From contig NZ_CP042431.1 in the NCBI RefSeq assembly GCF_007970185.1, positions 5,146,001 through 5,210,000 of the forward strand: 64,000 nt of DNA, given 5' to 3'. Below, one piece after another: positions 26,682 to 35,160 of the stretch. The position numbers were made by a program, and so were the translations under genes. Source of the stretch: Pseudobacter ginsenosidimutans (GTDB lineage Bacteria; Bacteroidota; Bacteroidia; Chitinophagales; Chitinophagaceae). The notes beneath the pieces are model-generated. The model saw only the letters and a list, made by a program, of their open reading frames with translations. It made no database searches and was not told the DNA's origin. Each line of letters begins with the position of its first letter. Within the stretch, counting starts at the first letter, position 1.

Positions 26682-29018
26682 CTAATTATCCTTAAACAAT
26701 TCCAGCTCTCTTACAGCTTCTTCGAATAGCGGCAACACTTTGTTGTGCAGTTGCTGAATATTCTCCACTTTTTCATTGGCGAGCGCCAGCTTTTCCATTT
26801 CCAGTAAGGGATTGCCGATAGAGGACGAAAGCCCGAACAATCCCACTGTATTCCGCAGCGCATGCACCGTTTTATAGATCTGCCTGTAATCTTGTTTCGA
26901 AATCGCGTTTTTCAGTTTTTCCCTGTCTTTGGGATATTGTTTCAGGAAGATGCGGATCATTTCCCGGATAAAAGTTTTGTTGTTGCGCGTTTGTTCCAGC
27001 AGGAAACTGAGATCGATCCTTTTAAAGTTGGGATGAGTAGAATCATGATTTCCTTCTGCTAACGATGCCCAATACGCGATTTTGTCCAGCAGATCGGCTT
27101 CCCTGAAAGGTTTGGCGAGGTAATCATTCATACCTGCTTTGAGGCATTTATCACGTTCACCACTAAGCGCATGCGCTGTCATGGCGATGATGGGAGTGCC
27201 GATATGGAGCTCGTCGCGGACCAGTTGTGTGGTGCGGTAGCCATCGAGTACTGGCATCTGAATATCCATGAGGATAAGATCGAATCCTGATTCCTTCAGT
27301 AAGTCTATGGCCTTTCTGCCATTCTTCGCGATGCTGACCTCGAAGCCATTGTGATGCAGGATAGTAGAGGTGAGTTTTTGGTTGATCAGGTTATCTTCCA
27401 CAATCAAGATCCTGCGGAAACTGCCGAAGGAGCGGGGGGCGCCATTGGATGGCGTATGTGTTGGATGCAGCTGCTCCTGTGCTTTTTTGTAGGGGATCAT
27501 AAAATGGAATTCTGTTCCCCTGTTCATTTCACTTTTAACGCGGATATTCCCTCCCTGCAATTCTATCAGTTGTTTGGTGATGGCCAGTCCCAGTCCTGTG
27601 CCGCCGTACTGTCGTGTGATATGTGATTCAGCCTGCGTGAAGCGATCGAAGATGCTGTGTATCTTTTCTGGTTCGATGCCGATGCCTGTATCGCGCACGG
27701 TGAAATGCAGCTCGAGTGAATCATGGTCTTCGCGGCTGACGATGCAGTTCACGTCCACGCTGCCATTGTCCGTGAACTTGATGGCATTGCCGATCAGGTT
27801 CACCAGGATCTGCGTGAGGCGCATGGGATCGCCGGTCACCTGGTAATTGATGCTGAGATCGGCGCTGCAGCTGAGGCGGAGCTCTTTGCCTGCCGCTCTG
27901 GGCGAGAACATCACCTGGATGGAATGCATCAGTTCGGGTATGCTGAAGGGAACGGATTCAATGATGAATTTGCCGGCATCGAGTTTGGAGAGATCGAGGA
28001 TATCATTGATGATGCTCAGTAAGCTCTTTCCTGAAGTGTGGATGGCTTCGAGGTATTCCTGCTGCACGGGATCGAGATCGGTTTTCTGCAAGAGGTCTGC
28101 AAAGCCGAGAATGGCGCCCAGTGGCGTTCTCAGCTCATGGCTCATATTGGCAACGAAATCATCTTTTGCTTTGGCTGATTCTTCTGCCAGGGCTTTCGAT
28201 CTTTCCATTTCTTCTTCTACTTTTTTCCTTTCAAAGAGTGTGGGAATATTGTACTGTTTTCGCGAAGCATATTTTTTCTTACTGTTTATTTTTTCCAGGT
28301 GTTCCTGTATGCGGTGTGGCGGCGCCATCACGAAACTGCATTTGGCATCGCCTTTGGCAATACAGCTCACTTCAACGGCGGTAAGCGGTAGTCCGAAACT
28401 TTCTTCACACCAGCCGGAGGAGTAACCGGAATTCATAACGCATACAGGTTCCTTGCTTATTGCACCTGCACGGATCCAGCTATCTGCTTCAAAGGAATAG
28501 GGGTGATCATACAATAACAGGAAATCGTCATCAGGACTGGGATTGCTTTCAGGATGAATGTTCACGAAAGCCCAGCCGGACCAGGCGAAATGAACAGGAC
28601 CGGCGGAGAGTCGCGCGATGGGATCAGTGAGGTTCATCTTCTGGTGGAAGTCACGGGCATCATGGGTACCTATCACATGCGCATAGTCGAAAAGGAAATT
28701 ACGGCCGATGGCGAAGGCTTCGCTGGGGCCTTTGTCTGCATACAACCCCTGTATCGTTTCCAGGAAGCCTTTGGAAAAGGCGGAGGCGCGCACCAGCACA
28801 TAGCGCTGGTCGTTGATCTCGATGGTGCCGCAGCCGGGATCCATTTTGAAATCCCTGAAATATTCCCGTACGGTTCCTTCCGCCACATTGAAAACCGGAC
28901 GGAGCTCTTCGGGCACATTCACAGCATTGGTATGCGGAAACCGGCCACTGCGCAGCATTTCGTTCTCCTGCTGCAGCAGCCTGAATTGTTGTTCCAGAAT
29001 ATGGTTCGCGTTAGACAT
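26682..29018 (-). CDS. V4R-sensor hybrid histidine kinase with REC and Hpt domains
   Basis: 778 residues, cytoplasmic. The N-terminal 235 residues resemble XylR_N + V4R: AIGRNFLFDYAHVIGTHDARDFHQ, then GYSSGWCEESFGLPLTAVEVSCIAKGDAKCSFV, the V4R small-molecule-binding core with Cys204, Cys219 and Cys227. Then comes a coiled linker, HisKA with H294 (NMSHELRTPLGA), HATPase (DTGIGI, GTGLGLAI), a receiver with phospho-acceptor D585 (LILMDIQMPVLDG), and a C-terminal Hpt domain with H719 (KTVHALRNTVGLFG). It is a complete intramolecular phosphorelay, probably sensing an aromatic or lipophilic compound. It is third in an operon 27 bp after the LytTR gene, whose receiver is the likely acceptor. Confidence 0.88.
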   Translation of the reverse strand: MSNANHILEQQFRLLQQENEMLRSGRFPHTNAVNVPEELRPVFNVAEGTVREYFRDFKMDPGCGTIEINDQRYVLVRASAFSKGFLETIQGLYADKGPSEAFAIGRNFLFDYAHVIGTHDARDFHQKMNLTDPIARLSAGPVHFAWSGWAFVNIHPESNPSPDDDFLLLYDHPYSFEADSWIRAGAISKEPVCVMNSGYSSGWCEESFGLPLTAVEVSCIAKGDAKCSFVMAPPHRIQEHLEKINSKKKYASRKQYNIPTLFERKKVEEEMERSKALAEESAKAKDDFVANMSHELRTPLGAILGFADLLQKTDLDPVQQEYLEAIHTSGKSLLSIINDILDLSKLDAGKFIIESVPFSIPELMHSIQVMFSPRAAGKELRLSCSADLSINYQVTGDPMRLTQILVNLIGNAIKFTDNGSVDVNCIVSREDHDSLELHFTVRDTGIGIEPEKIHSIFDRFTQAESHITRQYGGTGLGLAITKQLIELQGGNIRVKSEMNRGTEFHFMIPYKKAQEQLHPTHTPSNGAPRSFGSFRRILIVEDNLINQKLTSTILHHNGFEVSIAKNGRKAIDLLKESGFDLILMDIQMPVLDGYRTTQLVRDELHIGTPIIAMTAHALSGERDKCLKAGMNDYLAKPFREADLLDKIAYWASLAEGNHDSTHPNFKRIDLSFLLEQTRNNKTFIREMIRIFLKQYPKDREKLKNAISKQDYRQIYKTVHALRNTVGLFGLSSSIGNPLLEMEKLALANEKVENIQQLHNKVLPLFEEAVRELELFKDN

Positions 29019-29045
29019 CTTGAATGGGATAAAGTTGAAGGATGC

Positions 29046-29804
29046 TTACACCAGCCGCCGGCTCATCAGTTGCAGGAATTCATCTTTCTTCCTGGGTGAG
29101 ATGGCGATCATGGCATCGTTGTTCATCACGGCATAACCTCCGTCTGCACGTATCATTTTTTTCACTTCTTTCATATTTACCATATAGGAATTGTGTAACC
29201 GGAAAAAGCCATGCTCGGTCAGCATCATTTCGTATTCTTTCAAATGTTTGCACACGATCATATGATTTCCGCTTTTCAGGAAGAAAGTGGTGTATGGACC
29301 TTTTGCCTCCAGGTAACTGATCTGCTGCAATGGAATATATTCGATGCCTTCTGCTGTAGACAGGCTGATGGAAAAATCATCTCCCGATGGGATGCGCACA
29401 TTGCGCATGAGCAATTCCAGGCGATCGTCCTGTTGTTTTACTTTCAATGATTCAATGGCCTTGCTCACGGCGCGCGTAAGCTCTTCATAATTGATGGGCT
29501 TCAGCAGGTAGTCGATGGCGCTGAAGCGGATTGCTTTGATAGCGTAATGATCGTAAGCGGTGGTGAAGATGATCTCGAATTTTGTGTCTCGCACCAGTTC
29601 CAGTACATCGAAGCCGGTGGCTGTCTGCAGCTCTATGTCCAGGAAAATGATCTGCGGATCATGTGCCCTGATGGCGGCCACGGCTTCGTTTACGGAGGCA
29701 GCTGTGGCCACTACTTCGATATGCGGACAAAATTCCTGTAAAAGGTTCAGCAGGAAATCGCGGTTCAGTTGTTCATCTTCCACGATGATTGCCTGGTATT
29801 TCAT
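29046..29804 (-). CDS. LytTR-family response regulator
   Basis: 252 residues: receiver (1-120; D10/E11 pocket, phospho-acceptor D56 in IIFLDIELQTATG, Lys in YLLKPINYEEL) plus a C-terminal LytTR DNA-binding domain (about 150-250, IPLQQISYLEAKGPYTTFFLKSG ... FFRLHNSYMVNMKEVKK). It lies 11 bp after the LytS-like sensor gene and 27 bp before the V4R hybrid kinase, so it can receive phosphate from either. It binds direct repeats in promoters of unknown targets. Confidence 0.94.
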   Translation of the reverse strand: MKYQAIIVEDEQLNRDFLLNLLQEFCPHIEVVATAASVNEAVAAIRAHDPQIIFLDIELQTATGFDVLELVRDTKFEIIFTTAYDHYAIKAIRFSAIDYLLKPINYEELTRAVSKAIESLKVKQQDDRLELLMRNVRIPSGDDFSISLSTAEGIEYIPLQQISYLEAKGPYTTFFLKSGNHMIVCKHLKEYEMMLTEHGFFRLHNSYMVNMKEVKKMIRADGGYAVMNNDAMIAISPRKKDEFLQLMSRRLV

Positions 29805-29815
29805 AATTAAGGTTG

Positions 29816-31561
29816 TTAAGTTTGGTTCAGATCGAATAAAGGTTGTGGTATTTCCAGCGTGGCCACATGCCGGTGCTGTTCACCGGACTGATGATTGTCT
29901 GCCGCGCTGGCGGTTATCTTCCGTTGATTGTGCGCATTGAAAAGTTCAATCCTCCGCATCAGCATTTGTTCATCACCGTTAACATGCTCTTTCCTGTTTT
30001 CCACTATTTGACTGATGGTGCGGTTGCAGCCATTGTCGGATATCTTCACCACCAGAGAATCTGCTTCACCCAGGAATTCAATGTCCAGTTTTCCCTTATG
30101 CCCGTTATTGAGGTGCAGTATGCCTTTGTACAGTGCACTTTCCACCAGTGAATGCGTCAGGAAAGGCAGGATGCTGGCCTGGCTGGCTGATGGATGCACG
30201 GTGATCTCATAATCGAATTTGTCGAAGAAGCGGCAATGCTCCAGCCAGAGGTATTCGCGCAGGAGACTGGCTTCGTCCTGCACCTGAATGCTGAGCTCAT
30301 CGCCATAGTTGATCACTTTGCGGAGGAAGGCGGCAAAGCGGCTGATGTATTGCAACGACACTTTTTTATCGCCCCCGGCAATAAAATACTGGATCGAATT
30401 GAGCGAGTTGAACAGGAAATGCGGGTTGAGCCTGGCTTGCAGGATCTTCATCTTCAGCAACTGGTTCATTTGTTCTATCTGTTGCTTCTGCTGTTCCAGT
30501 TGGGCGTTGAGTTTCTGTCTTGTTCGGAAACGGCTGTAGAGCACAGCACTCATCAGCACGCCCGAGCCGAAAAGGATGATGAGGATATTGCGCAGTGCGC
30601 CCTGTTGCTGTACTTCAACAACGGTGTCCATCAGCCTTTTGGTGACGATCTCTTTTTCCAGCGATACGAGGTCCGATGCAGCAGGGCCGTTCATCAACAG
30701 GCTGTCTTCAAACACAAGGTCCTTCACTTCCGTGCCGAGATATTTTGCAATGATGGCGCCTGCCTTCATTCTGAAAAGTGGCGAAGAAAAATATTCGTCC
30801 ATCACAGGCTTCCAGTCCGAGCTGATCGGCATCACGGCCGCAAATCCTTGCCGGTGGCTGCTCAGCACCTGTTGCCGTTTTACACGAATATCTTTTTGTA
30901 ATGCAACAATGTAAACAGACAATGGCACATAACCGAAACTGTTATTATGGTTGGCAACAGCCTTCATGATCTCGTAATCATCTTTGGCGTAGGAGAGAGG
31001 CAGCCTGGGGTAGAAATTGTTGCGCAGCATCATCACATCCTCTTCCATGGTGGTTTGCGGTTGTGTGAATGCGTGCATATCGCGGAGACGTCCGGTGAAT
31101 TCTTTAGGGCTGGCATACATGGGTTCCAGGTTGTTGGTGACCAGCACATTCACATCCGGCATATAGGGCATGGTGAACTGCACTTCTTTTTTCCTTTCGG
31201 GAGTAATGGAATAATAGGACCAGCCGAAGAGCCCGCTGCAATTACTTTCTTTCACCCTGCTGAAAATATTGTGGAAGCTGCCTGCCCGCATCCAGCGGAT
31301 CTCCAGCCCGATCTTGTATTTCAGTTGCAGGTATGATTTCAGGCTTTCCATGATCTCATATTCCACTCCGGAAAGTTGCCCGGCTTTGTTCATGTAAATG
31401 AATGGTTCGATATCGTCCCAGAGCGCAGTGACCGTTCCTTTTTTATTGGCCAGGGTGGTGGCCCAGCTGTCGCACTGACTGGTCTGCTGCGCCCTCAATA
31501 ACGGTAAGCAGCAGCCTAGCGCAAGCAGGAGACAGAAACCATGAATAAAAGAGATCCTCAT
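29816..31561 (-). CDS. LytS-like sensor with periplasmic solute-binding domain and degenerate ATPase
   Basis: 581 residues. Signal peptide (1-24), then a periplasmic SBP_bac_3-like domain (about 40-285: TALWDDIEPFIYMNKAGQLSGVEYEIMESL and FGWSYYSITPERKKEVQFTMPY are typical of amino-acid-type binding proteins), one membrane helix (about 324-343), a coiled linker, and a His_kinase region with H381 (LNPHFLFNSLNSIQYF). The ATPase is unusual: the N-box that normally reads 'LVENAI.HG' is LVESALYKG, so the Mg-binding Asn is Ser, and the G1 box is DNGCN with no obvious G2 glycine loop. It may be a weak kinase or a pseudokinase that controls the hybrid kinase. First gene of the three-gene signalling operon. 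Confidence 0.85.
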   Translation of the reverse strand: MRISFIHGFCLLLALGCCLPLLRAQQTSQCDSWATTLANKKGTVTALWDDIEPFIYMNKAGQLSGVEYEIMESLKSYLQLKYKIGLEIRWMRAGSFHNIFSRVKESNCSGLFGWSYYSITPERKKEVQFTMPYMPDVNVLVTNNLEPMYASPKEFTGRLRDMHAFTQPQTTMEEDVMMLRNNFYPRLPLSYAKDDYEIMKAVANHNNSFGYVPLSVYIVALQKDIRVKRQQVLSSHRQGFAAVMPISSDWKPVMDEYFSSPLFRMKAGAIIAKYLGTEVKDLVFEDSLLMNGPAASDLVSLEKEIVTKRLMDTVVEVQQQGALRNILIILFGSGVLMSAVLYSRFRTRQKLNAQLEQQKQQIEQMNQLLKMKILQARLNPHFLFNSLNSIQYFIAGGDKKVSLQYISRFAAFLRKVINYGDELSIQVQDEASLLREYLWLEHCRFFDKFDYEITVHPSASQASILPFLTHSLVESALYKGILHLNNGHKGKLDIEFLGEADSLVVKISDNGCNRTISQIVENRKEHVNGDEQMLMRRIELFNAHNQRKITASAADNHQSGEQHRHVATLEIPQPLFDLNQT

Positions 31562-31666
31562 TCAAGCGGGGCTTTGCACAAAGATGCCGATTGAAGGAAT
31601 GAATGTGGCGCCTGACTTTACGGATGAGGCATTTGAGTTAACGGATGAGGAGGCAGGTTTTGTAGC

Positions 31667-32125
31667 TTATTGTTCAAAAGCCGGCTTTGTCATGCTCCAG
31701 AATTCGTCCAGGGCAATGATGCGTGGTTTGAGGAAGGAGATGATTGCGGGCCAGTCAGATTGCCTGAGCACATTTACATTTTCGAGCATCTTGCTGATGG
31801 AGCTGGTGGTTTTTCCGAACCAGTCCATTTCATTTTCTTTCCAGGTCCAGTCGTCTTCTTTCAATACTTCCCATAGCATGGGCTGGAGCTGATTGAATTG
31901 CTGGTAATGTGATTGTCTGGTTTCAGGATCCTTATGGGAGAGGGAGATGAGGATGATGGCATGATCGCGGTCTGCATCCATTTTGAAGCTGATGCCATTC
32001 ACGCCGGTCTTGTAATTGAGCCAGGTAACAGGCAGACCATCGGCCGACTGGATGGGCTTCATGTAGCTGCCGAATGCAGCCCAGAAGGATTGTTTGATCT
32101 TCGATATTTCTTCTCTCGTATACAT
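31667..32125 (-). CDS. DUF4268-like protein
   Basis: 152 residues from the ATG at 32125; an upstream in-frame ATG at 32233 would add 36 residues with no family match. The pattern MYTREEISKIKQSFWAAFGSYMKPI, TWLNYKTGVNGISFKMDAD, AIILISLSH and WKENEMDWFGKTTSSI matches the domain found alone or at the C-terminus of restriction-like proteins. No catalytic motif is visible. A single gene transcribed away from the dihydrofolate-reductase-like gene. Function unknown. Confidence 0.8.
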   Translation of the reverse strand: MYTREEISKIKQSFWAAFGSYMKPIQSADGLPVTWLNYKTGVNGISFKMDADRDHAIILISLSHKDPETRQSHYQQFNQLQPMLWEVLKEDDWTWKENEMDWFGKTTSSISKMLENVNVLRQSDWPAIISFLKPRIIALDEFWSMTKPAFEQ

Positions 32126-32241
32126 GGGTAGCAGAAAGCTGCAAGATACAGCATACAGTGTTCCCATTTTTAGCCTGTTCTTTTTTCCACAATCCGAACA
32201 ATGGAGAGTATTAGCTTTGTTATACCCTAACAAATCATATC

Positions 32242-32784
32242 ATGAAAAAAATAGTATTGGATTTAGCGGTTACACTGGATGGTTTCATTGAAGGTCCCAA
32301 TGGCGAGATCGACTGGTGCATTATGGATGATGATATGGACTTCACGGGATTCCTGTCTGGCATCGATACCATATTCTATGGCAGGGTGAGCTACGATGCC
32401 TGGGGAAATTACCAGCCGGATGCAAATGCCGGCAAAGCGGAACTGGAATTATGGAAAAATGTACATGCAAAGACAAAGTTCGTTTTTTCCAGGCAGGAGA
32501 GGAAGGATGATAAAGCCAGTTTTGTTTCCGGCGATATTGCCGCTATTGTAGATGCCATCAAAAAGGAGGAAGGGAAAGATATCTGGTTGTATGGGGGAGC
32601 CGGCCTGATCAAAACTTTCATTGATCTGGGATTGATCGATGTGTACAGGGTTTCCGTACATCCGGTAGCGTTAGGAAGCGGCAAGCCTTTGTTTGAGAAC
32701 CTGAAGGAGCGGGTGAAGCTGAAACTGATAGATACAAAAGTGTTCAGGTCAGGAGTGGTGCAGCTGATCTATGAAACACTGTAA
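32242..32784 (+). CDS. dihydrofolate reductase family protein (RibD C-terminal type)
   Basis: 180 residues. It starts KKIVLDLAVTLDGFIEGPNGEIDW, then IDTIFYGRVSYDAW, KFVFSRQE, the NADPH loop IWLYGGAGLIKTFIDLGLIDVYRVSVHPVALGSGKPLF, and ends in VVQLIYE. This is the YyaP/RibD-C group of NADPH-dependent reductases, not a canonical FolA. Substrate unknown. It lies 24 bp before the DapB-like gene on the same strand, suggesting co-expression. Confidence 0.9.
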   Translation: MKKIVLDLAVTLDGFIEGPNGEIDWCIMDDDMDFTGFLSGIDTIFYGRVSYDAWGNYQPDANAGKAELELWKNVHAKTKFVFSRQERKDDKASFVSGDIAAIVDAIKKEEGKDIWLYGGAGLIKTFIDLGLIDVYRVSVHPVALGSGKPLFENLKERVKLKLIDTKVFRSGVVQLIYETL

Positions 32785-32808
32785 TCAGATAACTAAACTG
32801 ATAATGCT

Positions 32809-33609
32809 ATGATCAGAGTTTTTATTGCAGGAGCCACCGGATGGGCCGGCTCCGCTTTAAGCAAAGCTGTTGCAGCGAGTGATAAACTGCAATTGGTTGG
32901 GGCTTTATCGAGGAAACACAAGGGAGAGGACCTGGCTGCTGTACTGGGGTTGTCTACTGGTGAGATCCCGGTATTTGATCATATAGATACTGCTCTGGCC
33001 GCTATCTACTTTGATGTGCTGGTGGATTATACCAGTCCGGAGATCGGGAAGAAGAATATCATGGCAGCATTGGGCAAAGGGAAGAATGTTGTTGTAGGTA
33101 CTTCCGGACTTTCCAATGATGATTATGCAGAAATAGAGCAGGCAGCCAATAAGAACAATGCCTCTGTACTGGCTGTGGGGAATTTTTCCATAACAGTAGT
33201 ACTGCTGCAAAAATTTGCTGAAATGGCTGCGAAGTATATATCAGATTTCGAGATCATCGATTATGCACAGGAAGATAAGATAGATAGTCCCAGCGGAACT
33301 GCCAGGGAGCTGGCGCACCGGTTGTCAAAAGTACAAAAACCAACTGTTCACGTTCCGGATGAAAAACTTGTTGGTGACAAAGAAAGTCGCGGTGCCAGCC
33401 TGGATGGCGTACGTGTACATTCTGTAAGGCTTCCCGGTTTTGTAATTGCGGTTGAAACCATTTTCGGATTGAAGGATGAAAAGCTGACCATCCGGCACGA
33501 TGCAGGCGCAAGCGCTACGCCTTACGTGAAAGGCGCCCTCCTTGCTATAGAAAAAGTCGGAACCTTCAAGGGACTCCGACGTGGGCTCGATACTGTTATG
33601 GATTTTTAA
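32809..33609 (+). CDS. DapB-like dihydrodipicolinate-reductase paralogue lacking the catalytic His pair
   Basis: 266 residues with overall DapB architecture: N-terminal Rossmann VFIAGATGWAGSALSKAV, VDYTSPE, VVVGTSGLSNDDY, NFSITVVLLQKFA, and DKIDSPSGTARELAHRLS, then VRVHSVRLPGFVIAVETIFG. Two points set it apart from lysine-pathway DapB: the GRMG of the nucleotide loop is GWAG (residues 11-14), and the canonical E-x-HHxxKxDxPSGTA active site is D151-Y-A-Q-E-D-K157-x-D, so both His159 and His160 (E. coli numbering) are replaced by Ala153 and Gln154 while Lys163 is kept. It probably binds NAD(P)H and a related substrate, but may not catalyse HTPA reduction. It follows a RibD-like reductase. Confidence 0.82.
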   Translation: MIRVFIAGATGWAGSALSKAVAASDKLQLVGALSRKHKGEDLAAVLGLSTGEIPVFDHIDTALAAIYFDVLVDYTSPEIGKKNIMAALGKGKNVVVGTSGLSNDDYAEIEQAANKNNASVLAVGNFSITVVLLQKFAEMAAKYISDFEIIDYAQEDKIDSPSGTARELAHRLSKVQKPTVHVPDEKLVGDKESRGASLDGVRVHSVRLPGFVIAVETIFGLKDEKLTIRHDAGASATPYVKGALLAIEKVGTFKGLRRGLDTVMDF

Positions 33610-33619
33610 TTTGGTTCAA

Positions 33620-34189
33620 CTACACCCTAAAGCTTCCCCTGAATCCTCTCGCCCCATAATATGAATCAGCTCCGTTATGATACACGAAAACAGTATCATA
33701 TCTTCTGTCACAGAACAAGGCTCCACCAAGCTTCCTGATCTTTGCAGGTGTCTGGATCCAACTGGAGGTTTTAAGATCGAATTCACCCAGTTCCTGCAAC
33801 TGACGATACTCTTCCTCAGATAATATTTCAATACCAATGGCTTTGGCCATTTCCACGGCGCTATCGTCCGGCTTATGTTGTTTGCGGGCTGCTAGTGCTT
33901 CTCCATCGAAACAAATGCTTCTCCTGCCTTTGGGTGTTTCTGCAGAACAATCAAAGAAAATATATTCTCCGGCTTTCTTGTCAAATCCCACCACATCCGG
34001 TTCTCCGCCGGTGATCTCCATCTCATTGAGTGTACGCAGGGCTGCCGGGCCCGATTCCAGCTTAGCCTGTACATCGTTCCAGGCGATGCCTTTGTGGCGT
34101 TTCATATTCTTATCGAAACGTGCTTTCAATGTTTGCAGCAGTTCCTGTTGTTCTGCTGCGGATAATTTCTTTGTGGTGGATTTGCTCAT
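33620..34189 (-). CDS. DUF4256 domain protein
   Basis: 189 residues. LLQTLKARFDKNMKRHKGIAW, LRTLNEMEITGGEPDVVGFD, GEYIFFDCSAETPKGRRSICFDGEAL and a C-terminal YYGARGFRGSFRV are hallmark segments of DUF4256, a family known mainly from environmental bacteria and without assigned function. It is third in the ArsR-SRPBCC-DUF4256 set (49 bp after the SRPBCC gene), so it is probably under ArsR control. It converges on the DapB-like gene with a 10-bp gap. Confidence 0.85.
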   Translation of the reverse strand: MSKSTTKKLSAAEQQELLQTLKARFDKNMKRHKGIAWNDVQAKLESGPAALRTLNEMEITGGEPDVVGFDKKAGEYIFFDCSAETPKGRRSICFDGEALAARKQHKPDDSAVEMAKAIGIEILSEEEYRQLQELGEFDLKTSSWIQTPAKIRKLGGALFCDRRYDTVFVYHNGADSYYGARGFRGSFRV

Positions 34190-34238
34190 ATCACTGCTTT
34201 TTATAGTTAGTTGATAGCAAGAAAAATGGTGCCGGGTT

Positions 34239-34715
34239 TTAGCGGGCTGCTTTCAATTGTTTCGCTACTTTTTCCAGTTCTGCATGCGCCCAGTTTAGAC
34301 CCTGCCTGAAAGGAAGCTTCAGCTGGTTTTCGCGGTGCTCAGGAGTTTTGTAAACCACAAACATGGTGAGCTTGCTGTTGTCTTCATCCAGCGCTTCAAA
34401 GGTGAAGAATTCCAGTTGTGCATCAAAGCCTTCACTCATCATCTGAAAGGTGCGGACCAGGCGTTCATTCGGTACAAATTCATGGAATACGCCATTGCCC
34501 TGGAACAATACATTCCCTTGTGGGTCGGAGGTTTCAAAAGCAAAGCCGCCATGTTGTTTGGCTTCGAATTTCAATACTTTTGTGCCCATCCATTGTGTAA
34601 TGATCTCAGGATCGGTATGGGCCTGGAACAAAAGGTCAACGGGTATCTCAAATTCCCTGGTGATGGTGAGGTATTGTTTACCTTCTTCAGCGTGTACCTG
34701 TGTCTTTCTTTCCAT
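34239..34715 (-). CDS. SRPBCC / AHSA1-domain protein
   Basis: 158 residues. START-like fold signature: LTITREFEIPVDLLFQAHTDPEIITQWMG at the N-terminus, GGFAFETSDPQGN, GVFHEFVPNERLVRTFQM, KLTMFVVYKT and a long C-terminal helix GLNWAHAELEKVAKQL. Such proteins bind small hydrophobic ligands in a helix-grip cavity. The gene sits 5 bp after the ArsR-type regulator, the very common ArsR-AHSA1 pairing, which suggests it is the regulated effector. Confidence 0.92.
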   Translation of the reverse strand: MERKTQVHAEEGKQYLTITREFEIPVDLLFQAHTDPEIITQWMGTKVLKFEAKQHGGFAFETSDPQGNVLFQGNGVFHEFVPNERLVRTFQMMSEGFDAQLEFFTFEALDEDNSKLTMFVVYKTPEHRENQLKLPFRQGLNWAHAELEKVAKQLKAAR

Positions 34716-34720
34716 GATTT

Positions 34721-35044
34721 CTATTTTTTAGTTTTATATTTTTTCATGATCGATTCCAGTTTGTTGAATCGATCATCCCAAAGATTCCGGAAAGGCTCGA
34801 TAAAATCTGCAATCTCTTTCATCTTTTTAGGGTTTAAATGATAGAATATCTCCCTGCCGTTCTGTTCCTGTTTTACCAGTTCACATTCGGTGAGGATCTG
34901 AATATGTTTCGAAATGGTCTGACGGGAGGAGTCGAAATTTTCAGCAATGGCGCCGGGCGTCATGGCGCTTACTGCCAGTAAAGTGATGATGGCCCTGCGG
35001 GTGGGGTCGGCAATGGCCTGGAAAACGTCTCTTCTTAATTCCAT
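34721..35044 (-). CDS. ArsR/SmtB-type winged-helix repressor
   Basis: 107 residues with the ArsR fold: [75 protein letters not shown]. No CxC metal motif is visible in the recognition helix ([10 protein letters not shown]), so it is unlikely to be an arsenic sensor and belongs to the group paired with AHSA1 genes. A perfect 28-bp dyad lies 8 bp upstream of its ATG, which indicates negative autoregulation of the ArsR-SRPBCC-DUF4256 operon. Confidence 0.93.
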   Translation of the reverse strand: MELRRDVFQAIADPTRRAIITLLAVSAMTPGAIAENFDSSRQTISKHIQILTECELVKQEQNGREIFYHLNPKKMKEIADFIEPFRNLWDDRFNKLESIMKKYKTKK

Positions 35045-35052
35045 TTGCAGCT

Positions 35053-35080
35053 ATTTGACTGCAAATATATGCAGTCAAAT
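35053..35080. promoter_or_regulatory. perfect palindromic operator of the ArsR-type repressor
   Basis: ATTTGACTGCA-AATATA-TGCAGTCAAAT: two perfect 11-bp arms around a 6-bp AT spacer, 9 to 36 bp upstream of the ArsR-type start codon. The size and symmetry fit the operator of a dimeric winged-helix repressor; binding here would block transcription of the whole operon. A further TTTGCAG half-like element lies at 35044-35050. Confidence 0.75.
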
Positions 35081-35160
35081 GATTGCGCAAAGAAAAATTG
35101 CAAAAAATATTTTCGAGGAGGGGAAAATCGCCTGGAAGAAGCAGGCCGGGAGGATGGCGA

